A stretch of 18,583 nt of DNA, from the NCBI GenBank assembly GCA_016290695.1, contig JAEEUX010000017.1:1-18583 (forward strand), given 5' to 3'. The position numbers and the translations under genes were made by a program. Positions 13,226 to 18,583 of the stretch are shown one piece after another (within the stretch, counting starts at the first letter, position 1; every line of letters begins with the position of its first letter). Origin of the DNA: Oscillospiraceae bacterium. GTDB taxonomy: Bacteria > Bacillota > Clostridia > Oscillospirales > Oscillospiraceae. The notes beneath the pieces were generated by a model. It ran no database searches, was not told where the DNA came from, and was given only the letters and a program-made list of their open reading frames with translations.

Positions 13226-15718
13226 TCAGATACTCTGCTCGGTACGCATGATAAAGTCGTCCTGCGTGGCCTTATCGAGCGTTACAAAGTAGGTGGAGAA
13301 GCCGGCTATTCTTACGATAAGATCCTTGTAGCTGTCCGGGTCCTTCTGCGCCTCGTGCAGCGCGTCGGTGCTGACGACGTTGAACTGAACCTGCATTCCG
13401 CCGAGCTTGAAATAAGCGGAAATGAGCTGCTTGAGCTTCTGAGCGCCGAGATCGCCGGCAACACTGTTGGGCGAGAAGCGGATGTTGAGCTGGTCACCGT
13501 TTGTAAGCTCGCGGTGGGGGAGCTTGGCTGCGCTGCGGAGGTAAGCCGTGGGGCCGTTCTTGTCAAAGCCCTGTCTGGGGCTGATAGCGTCGGCAAGAGG
13601 CTCGCCGTCGCGTCTGCCGTCGGGCGTAGCCTTGGTCTGTCTGCCCTGATAGATGTGGGCGGTCATGGTGAAGGTGCCGCCGGAGCAGCGGCCGCGGGAG
13701 CAGGTGGTGTCGTTAAGAATCTGCGCGAAGAGGCCGAGCGCCCAGGAGGCAAGCTCGTCGGCTTCGTCGTTATCGTTGCCGTAATGCGGGACTTCGTTAA
13801 TGACCATCTGGCGGTACTGCTCGTAGCCCTCCCAGTTGTTGGCAAGAGCGTCGAACATCTGGCGGGTGGTCATTTTCTTCTCGTCAAAGCAGAGCTTCTT
13901 TATGGCAAGCAGGCTGTCGCCGACGTTGGCCGTGCCGCAGGCCGTTTCGCCGAGGCGGTTGTACTTCGCGCCGCCGTGGTTGACGTCCTTGCCGCTTTCC
14001 ATGCAGCCGTCCATAAGAGCGGAGGCGGCAATGCAGGGGAAATACTCGCCGTAAACGAGCTCGAAGGTGTTGGCATAGGAAATGTTCCAGTCGATGATAT
14101 ACTTCATTTCCTTTGCAAAATTATCTTTAAACTCCTCGAAGGTCTCGCATTCGTAGAGCTTCTTGCAGGGCAGCGCCATCTTGCCCGTCATGGGGTTGAG
14201 GCCGCCATTTATGGCGATAAGCACAACCGTCAGCATATTCCAGATGGACTCAGCGCCAGTGCAGCCGCAGGCGGGCCACTCGTTGCCCGTTCCGCCGGGC
14301 TCGACGCAGCCGACGATACTGTAATCGCAGGCGTCCTCGAGCGTGAAACCGAGGTCCATCATGGACTTGATTATGATTTCGTCATTCTGGAGCTGGGGCA
14401 TACCGCCGCAGAGCTTGCTGGACTCGATGGCGAGACGCCATACGTCGTCCGGCGTGCCGGGATGGGTGCGGAGCGCGACGGTGGGGTCGGGGAAGCGGAG
14501 CCTTCCGTAAGCCTGGAGGAAGGTATATGTGGCGGGAGTGGTGCAGTCGCTTCCGTCGGCGTTGCGTCCGCCGAGAGTGATGTTGATTCCGGCAGTGGGG
14601 GTGAGTCCGTTATAAATGGAGGAATAAAGGCTCTGGCCCTTCTTCTGAAGCTCGATGATATGCTGGTTATTCATATAGAACGCGGGCAGAACGATAATGT
14701 CGCTCAGGCGGAGAATGAAGGCGTCGGTTATTTCCTGCGCCTCGTCCATAGTGATGCTGCCCTCGTCAAGCTGCTTCTGGAGGATCTTGCCGGTGTACCA
14801 GTCTATTCTGCCGATGGACTCGCCGTGCTGCTGCGCGTCGGTGGAAAGAATGAGCTGATAGAAGATAGTGGCCTGCAGTGCCTCGCGGTAGGTACGCGCG
14901 GGGTTCTCCATTATCCAGTCAAGTCCGTCAGCCATCTCGAGAAGCTCGGCCTTGCGCGCGGCGTCTGCCGTCTCCGCGGCCTTCTGGCGGCATGCCTCGG
15001 CATAACGCTTGGAGAGGGTGATTGCCGCGTCGCATACGCGGATAACAGCGTGATAGAATATGTAAGAGCGAGCCTGATCGCCGACGATATGGCCCTTCAT
15101 GGCTTCAATTTTCTCGCGTGCTTCCTTCTTAACCGCGCCGAAGCCGACGTTTATGGCCTTGTTGAAGTTGGCGATATAGTGGCCCTGCGGCATGCCGGAA
15201 ACGCCGAAGAATATCGGGTCGCGCTTGCTGGAACCGAGGATGCAGCCGTTGCCGCAGGCATCCCAGAACTCGTCCGTAAGGGCGCCCTCGACCATCTTGG
15301 AAATGGTTCTGTCCTTCCAGAAATCATAAGCCTCGCGGAAAATATTGCGCTGCTCATCGCTCATATAAATAGAGTCGTCAGACTGCCACGCCTGCCTGAA
15401 GCGCTCGTCCTCATCGTCGCAGACGATGGGAATCCAGCGGCAGTTCCAGTCGACATACGGGCTGAGCATACGCTCCTTCGGGCCGGGGGTTCCGACAAGG
15501 ATATCGTCGTCGAAAACGACGCATTCCTTTTTGCGCGCCCATTCAAGCAGCGCTCCGGAGCGCTTGAGAAGAGGGAACTCGTTCTCATGCTCTTTGTAAT
15601 AATCGGTATATATCTTCGTGCGCTCGGTGTTAACGGTCATGAACTTACCGCTGGTGAAAACGTCGCGCTTTGCGCGGATACGCTTGATGCGCTCGGTCAT
15701 GGGGGCAAACTCAAACAT
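13226..15718 (-). CDS. Glycyl radical enzyme of the CxE dehydratase/lyase type, substrate unknown
   Basis: An 830-residue, oxygen-sensitive glycyl radical enzyme. The radical site is IVRIAGFSTYFVTL (801-814, Gly806) near the C-terminus, and the thiyl-radical site is SIVGCVEPGG with Cys471 and Glu473. The Cys-x-Glu pair marks dehydratases, C-N/C-S lyases and arylacetate decarboxylases, not pyruvate formate-lyase, which has adjacent cysteines. Other family marks are HGGAKYNRLGETACGTANV (581-599) and TPDGRRDGEPLADAISPRQG (698-717). After GCVEP the sequence GGTGNEWPACGCTG, and the N-terminal SPYVDWNCRWIP, do not match choline, glycerol or hydroxyproline enzymes as I remember them. The frame is open from 15787, but the ATG at 15718 has AAGGAG (15728-15733) nine bases upstream. 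Its activase is divergent; no microcompartment genes are visible. Confidence 0.92.
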   Translation of the reverse strand: MFEFAPMTERIKRIRAKRDVFTSGKFMTVNTERTKIYTDYYKEHENEFPLLKRSGALLEWARKKECVVFDDDILVGTPGPKERMLSPYVDWNCRWIPIVCDDEDERFRQAWQSDDSIYMSDEQRNIFREAYDFWKDRTISKMVEGALTDEFWDACGNGCILGSSKRDPIFFGVSGMPQGHYIANFNKAINVGFGAVKKEAREKIEAMKGHIVGDQARSYIFYHAVIRVCDAAITLSKRYAEACRQKAAETADAARKAELLEMADGLDWIMENPARTYREALQATIFYQLILSTDAQQHGESIGRIDWYTGKILQKQLDEGSITMDEAQEITDAFILRLSDIIVLPAFYMNNQHIIELQKKGQSLYSSIYNGLTPTAGINITLGGRNADGSDCTTPATYTFLQAYGRLRFPDPTVALRTHPGTPDDVWRLAIESSKLCGGMPQLQNDEIIIKSMMDLGFTLEDACDYSIVGCVEPGGTGNEWPACGCTGAESIWNMLTVVLIAINGGLNPMTGKMALPCKKLYECETFEEFKDNFAKEMKYIIDWNISYANTFELVYGEYFPCIAASALMDGCMESGKDVNHGGAKYNRLGETACGTANVGDSLLAIKKLCFDEKKMTTRQMFDALANNWEGYEQYRQMVINEVPHYGNDNDEADELASWALGLFAQILNDTTCSRGRCSGGTFTMTAHIYQGRQTKATPDGRRDGEPLADAISPRQGFDKNGPTAYLRSAAKLPHRELTNGDQLNIRFSPNSVAGDLGAQKLKQLISAYFKLGGMQVQFNVVSTDALHEAQKDPDSYKDLIVRIAGFSTYFVTLDKATQDDFIMRTEQSI

Positions 15719-15736
15719 GTGAGACATCTCCTTAAA

Positions 15737-15752
15737 TAATTTATATAAATTA
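15737..15752. promoter_or_regulatory. 16-bp perfect palindrome, candidate operator of the GRE gene
   Basis: TAATTTATATAAATTA is its own reverse complement. It abuts the minus-strand -10 box, so it covers the expected transcription start of the glycyl radical enzyme gene. The AT-rich surroundings make chance possible. Confidence 0.4.
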
Positions 15753-15780
15753 ATTATAACATAAATCAACCGCTTTACAA
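15753..15780 (-). promoter_or_regulatory. Promoter of the glycyl radical enzyme gene
   Basis: On the minus strand TTGTAA (15775-15780) and TATAAT (15753-15758) are spaced 16 bp. Confidence 0.6.
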
Positions 15781-15809
15781 TGGACAATTTTTAATTTTGG
15801 GTTTATAAT
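15781..15809 (+). promoter_or_regulatory. Promoter of the activase gene
   Basis: TGGACA (15781-15786) and TATAAT (15804-15809) are spaced 17 bp. The -35 box directly abuts the -35 box of the divergent enzyme promoter. Confidence 0.65.
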
Positions 15810-15849
15810 TACTGATAGTATGGTAAAAAATATACGATGGAGGGACAAA

Positions 15850-16794
15850 ATGTTAACAGGAAAAACATATGACATTCAAGGATTTAGCGTGCAGGACGGC
15901 CCCGGCATCAGAACGACGGTTTTTTTGAAGGGCTGTCCGCTGCGCTGCCCGTGGTGCCACAGCCCGGAATCGCAGGAATTTCCTACGGAGCTTAACTGGA
16001 TGCAGCCGCGCTGCCTCGGACTCGATAGCTGCGGAAAATGTCTGAACGTCTGCCCCAAGGGCGCGATAACGAGGGGCGAGGCGACGAAGGACGCAAAGGG
16101 CGACCCGATAGTATACCCTGAGGTAGACAAGTCCAAATGCGACGATTGCGGCGCCTGCGCGGAAGCCTGCAAGGCAAACGCGCTCTACATGTGCGGCGAC
16201 GATAAGACCGTGGACGAGGTTATGCACCGCCTTCTGCGCGACAAGCCGTTTTTTGAGGAGTCCGGCGGGGGAGTGACGGTTTCCGGCGGCGAATGTCTCT
16301 GCCAGCCGGAGTTTACGCTCGAGTTGCTCAAGCGCTGCAAGGAGGCCGGGATAAGCACGGCCGTGGACACGACAGGTTTTGTCCGCTGGGAGATAATCGA
16401 GCGGGTTCTGCCGTATACGGACCTGTTCCTTTACGACCTCAAGTGCATGGACAGCGCCTTACATAAGCAGGTGATAGGCGTGCCGAACGAGCTTATCCTC
16501 GAAAATGCTGTCAAGATAGCCGAGGCGGGCGGGAGATTGCAGATACGCATACCCGTCATCCCGCTTTTCAACGATTCGGAGGAGCATTTTGTGAAGTACG
16601 GCGAGTTTATCTCAAAAATTAAGGATGCGGTAGACATCGTCCAGCTCCTGCCATACCACAAAATGGGGGTTTCAAAGCATCAGCGTCTGCTTAAAAAGGA
16701 GAAGATTTTCGTTGCTGAGCCGCCGAGCGACGAGTTTATGCAGAAGAGAAAAGCTCAGCTCGAAGCATACGGTTTGAACGTAATGATACATTAA
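15850..16794 (+). CDS. Glycyl radical enzyme activating enzyme (radical SAM)
   Basis: A 314-residue radical-SAM activase that would abstract hydrogen from Gly806 of the divergent enzyme. The radical-SAM cluster motif is CPLRCPWC (Cys29, Cys33, Cys36). It is followed by an inserted ferredoxin domain with two 4Fe-4S motifs: Cys55/61/64/68 and Cys97/100/103/107. The usual GGVTxSGGE motif is present as GGVTVSGGECLCQPEF. SAM-binding and later motifs (VDTTGF, YDLKCMD, RIPVIPLFND, LLPYHKMG) are typical of the PflA-like activases of non-PFL glycyl radical enzymes. An in-frame ATG lies at 15820, but the ATG at 15850 has GGAGGG just upstream. Pairing with the adjacent enzyme is inferred from position and family. 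Confidence 0.93.
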   Translation: MLTGKTYDIQGFSVQDGPGIRTTVFLKGCPLRCPWCHSPESQEFPTELNWMQPRCLGLDSCGKCLNVCPKGAITRGEATKDAKGDPIVYPEVDKSKCDDCGACAEACKANALYMCGDDKTVDEVMHRLLRDKPFFEESGGGVTVSGGECLCQPEFTLELLKRCKEAGISTAVDTTGFVRWEIIERVLPYTDLFLYDLKCMDSALHKQVIGVPNELILENAVKIAEAGGRLQIRIPVIPLFNDSEEHFVKYGEFISKIKDAVDIVQLLPYHKMGVSKHQRLLKKEKIFVAEPPSDEFMQKRKAQLEAYGLNVMIH

Positions 16795-16809
16795 AATACT
16801 GTTATTGTG

Positions 16810-16852
16810 CCGCGCGTCTCGCAGGGTATTTCCCGGGAAACGCGCGGTTTTT
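16810..16852 (+). terminator. Intrinsic terminator of the activase gene
   Basis: CCGCGCGT (16810-16817) pairs with ACGCGCGG (16840-16847), with a smaller partly paired loop, followed by TTTTT (16848-16852). Confidence 0.88.
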
Positions 16853-16977
16853 GCGTTTAAAAGAGTGATTGGCGATATGTGTCATGATAATAGGTAATAT
16901 ATACAAAACAGGAACAGCGCGACATGCCTGAATTATAATTTCTGAAAAAATTATAGCTGTATATTGTTAAAAAACTA

Positions 16978-17006
16978 TTGCGGAACGTCTCATAAAGTGT
17001 TAAAAT
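16978..17006 (+). promoter_or_regulatory. Promoter of the solute-binding lipoprotein gene
   Basis: TTGCGG (16978-16983) and TAAAAT (17001-17006) with a 17-bp spacer; start of transcription expected near 17013. Confidence 0.6.
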
Positions 17007-17009
17007 ACA

Positions 17010-17044
17010 TAACGAGGTCTTAAAATGTTCGTTACATTTTAAGA
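17010..17044 (+). promoter_or_regulatory. Overlapping inverted repeats in the 5' leader of the binding-protein gene
   Basis: TCTTAAAATGT (17018-17028) and ACATTTTAAGA (17034-17044) form an 11-bp perfect inverted repeat around TCGTT. TAACGA (17010-17015) and TCGTTA (17029-17034) form a second repeat that shares the loop. It could be an operator or an mRNA stem-loop; no known consensus is recognised. Confidence 0.55.
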
Positions 17045-17081
17045 TGATAATGGTAAAAATGAAAGAAAGGAAATGCATTTT

Positions 17082-18583
17082 ATGAAGAAGAAATTAGCAC
17101 TGCTTCTAGCTTTTGCCCTCGTCATTGCACTTTTCGCGGGCTGCGGCGGGAATAGTACTGAGCCTGCCCCGGAAACCGGCGGAGAATCCGCTGAAAGCGC
17201 GACTCCCGCTCCTGCGGACGGCAACGAAGAAACCGGCGGAGACGTCGAGGCAAGCCCCACCTATGAAAAGGGTCCCTATGACTTTGCCCGTGACGAAAGA
17301 GGCATAGCCACAGAAAAGTATGAGTATGAGCTCCCCCTCACCACAGAGGATGTTACTCTCAGCTTCTGGACCTGCTGCTATACCCCCTTCTATATAGAAA
17401 CGGATTACAAAGATTCTCCGTTCCCCATCGAGCTTGAGAACAAGACCGGCGTTAAGATTGATTATATTCTCATCAGCCCTGAAAGCCGCTCAGAAAACCT
17501 TTCCATCCTGCTTGCTTCCGATGCTCTGCCCGATATAATCAGCCAGGCTAACTATTACTATACCGGCGTGTTCCAGGATGCCATCACAGAGGATAACTGG
17601 TTCGCAAACATCTATGATTACAAAGAGTATTGCCCGAACTATATGTATGAGGTCACCAAGGATCCTACAGATAAGGCAATGCATAATACCGTGTTCATGG
17701 AAGAAGATGTCGTCGGTGCGTTCTACTGCCTGCGCGACAAGGCTTATAAGCAGAACTCTATCTTCGTCCGTTCCGACTGGCTCAAGCGCCTCGGCATGAC
17801 AAGAGACGATATTGTTACCTGGCAGGATACCCATGATCTTCTTGCTCTCTTTAAGAGCCAAATTGAGACCGCTACATATCCTTGCCTGCTCTTCAATACC
17901 CTTGAATCTGCGGGTACTCACTGGAACATGTATGACACCGTTGCGTGGGTAAGCCCCTATGGCGCTCAGATTTACGTTGATGAAAACGGCCAGGTTTATG
18001 CCGCTCATACCACCGACAGAGACCGTCTCCTCATGACGGATATCGCTCAGTGGTTTTCCGAGGGTCTCTTCGACCCCGACTGGATGTCCTACAGCGACCT
18101 TACTAACGACAGCTTCCGCACCAAGTGGGTTGACGACCAGTTTGGTTATATGATACTCGCCACCTCCGACTGTTCCACCGAGAGACATGTTCTCGACGAT
18201 CCTGACGCCGACTGGCTCGCTCTCAGAGACCCGGTCCTTGAAAAGGGTCAGACCCTCCACCTCGGCGATGAGCGCAGCAGAGTATACTATGGCTCCGCTT
18301 CCGTAAGTGCCAAGTGTGAGAATATCCCCCTCGCTATGAGCTGGATCGACTACAGATACAGCCCCTCCGGCTCCGAGTTCATGAGCTGGGGCGTTGAGGG
18401 CGTTTGCTGGGAATATAACGAAAACGGCGAAAAGAGAGTTTCCGAATTCCTCTGCAAGAACCCAACTTACAACTACACCATGCTCCTTCTCATTTACTGC
18501 ATGAATACACTCTGCGACCCCGGCCTCGACCTGAACTACGTCCACTACTGCTACGACGGCGGCGACATAGTAATCGAAGCCTA
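17082..18583 (+). CDS. Extracellular solute-binding lipoprotein, sugar-ABC type (3' end cut)
   Basis: The first 500 residues of a secreted lipoprotein, open to the window edge. Residues 1-20 are a signal peptide with lipobox FAGC (Cys21). A Glu/Ala/Pro/Gly linker to about residue 60 precedes a family-1 solute-binding fold: TLSFWTCCYTP, IELENKTGVKIDYILISP, LLASDALPDII, IFVRSDWLKRLGM and AQWFSEGLFDPDW. This resembles the LipO-like binding proteins of clostridial and Paenibacillus ABC importers for oligosaccharides. Ligand is unknown. Permease genes would be expected downstream, beyond the window. The AAAGGA site lies about ten bases before the ATG. Codon choice leans to C-ending codons (CTC, GAC, ACC) more than its neighbours, as in highly expressed genes. 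Confidence 0.87.
   Translation, partial: MKKKLALLLAFALVIALFAGCGGNSTEPAPETGGESAESATPAPADGNEETGGDVEASPTYEKGPYDFARDERGIATEKYEYELPLTTEDVTLSFWTCCYTPFYIETDYKDSPFPIELENKTGVKIDYILISPESRSENLSILLASDALPDIISQANYYYTGVFQDAITEDNWFANIYDYKEYCPNYMYEVTKDPTDKAMHNTVFMEEDVVGAFYCLRDKAYKQNSIFVRSDWLKRLGMTRDDIVTWQDTHDLLALFKSQIETATYPCLLFNTLESAGTHWNMYDTVAWVSPYGAQIYVDENGQVYAAHTTDRDRLLMTDIAQWFSEGLFDPDWMSYSDLTNDSFRTKWVDDQFGYMILATSDCSTERHVLDDPDADWLALRDPVLEKGQTLHLGDERSRVYYGSASVSAKCENIPLAMSWIDYRYSPSGSEFMSWGVEGVCWEYNENGEKRVSEFLCKNPTYNYTMLLLIYCMNTLCDPGLDLNYVHYCYDGGDIVIEA

Noticed and set aside
13226..15718. Assignment as indoleacetate or hydroxyphenylacetate decarboxylase
   Set aside because: Tempting because of the tryptophan T-box nearby, but I cannot match the active-site surroundings, no small subunit gene is present, and a terminator separates the units.
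13175..15739. 854-residue open frame on the plus strand opposite the glycyl radical enzyme
   Set aside because: It begins inside the terminator hairpin, lacks a ribosome site, and has a repetitive Ala/Gly/Val/Leu composition typical of an antisense shadow of a GC-rich gene. The minus strand carries all catalytic motifs.
17010..17044. True H-type pseudoknot riboswitch before the binding-protein gene
   Set aside because: The loop-to-upstream pairing would have to span an 11-bp helix with a two-base linker, which is sterically unlikely; kept only as overlapping repeats.
17490..18545. 351-residue minus-strand open frame opposite the last lipoprotein
   Set aside because: No ribosome site and no recognisable family; the plus-strand frame is a clear solute-binding lipoprotein.
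1..18583. CRISPR arrays, tRNA or rRNA genes, insertion sequences, phage or toxin-antitoxin genes
   Set aside because: No spaced direct repeats, cloverleaf sequences, transposase motifs or terminal inverted repeats were seen.

Overview
The window looks like a piece of a moderately GC-rich, Gram-positive, spore-forming anaerobe of the class Clostridia, probably a gut or sludge Oscillospiraceae-type organism. The reasons are a SpoIIID sporulation regulator, a T-box leader, a class I preQ1 riboswitch, several lipoproteins with Cys lipoboxes and acidic Ser/Ala/Pro linkers, strong AGGAGG-type ribosome sites, and a glycyl radical enzyme with its activase. This placement is inference; no rRNA or marker phylogeny is present.

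Left part (1-4762): a partial ADP-ribosylglycohydrolase (minus), then a preQ1-I riboswitch with attenuator in front of a queuosine-precursor transporter (plus). A PcrA/UvrD helicase converges on the transporter with overlapping 3' ends. Next comes a two-gene operon of an HD phosphohydrolase and a Gre transcription factor. Middle-left (4783-8237): a four-helix membrane protein (minus), two lipoproteins (one a beta-helix), spoIIID, and an overlapping Nudix hydrolase.

Middle-right (8215-13111, minus strand): a tryptophan-type ABC transporter of the TrpXYZ class (lipoprotein, permease, ATPase) followed at 15 nt by a LarA-family nickel-pincer racemase. About 400 bp upstream on the same strand is a complete T-box leader (promoter, Stem I, T-box, terminator) whose specifier is most simply read as UGG (Trp). 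A small Dabb-family gene lies on the opposite strand inside that gap, so read-through transcripts of the T-box operon would be antisense to it.

Right part (13163-18583): a glycyl radical enzyme of the CxE (dehydratase/lyase) type, substrate unknown, with its own strong terminator. It is divergent from its radical-SAM activase across a 131-bp region with abutting -35 boxes and a 16-bp perfect palindrome. After the activase terminator comes a sugar-type solute-binding lipoprotein, cut by the window edge.

The most interesting unit is the Trp-T-box transporter-racemase operon beside a GRE/activase pair. It suggests, but does not prove, a link between tryptophan uptake and 2-hydroxyacid (possibly indolelactate or phenyllactate) metabolism.
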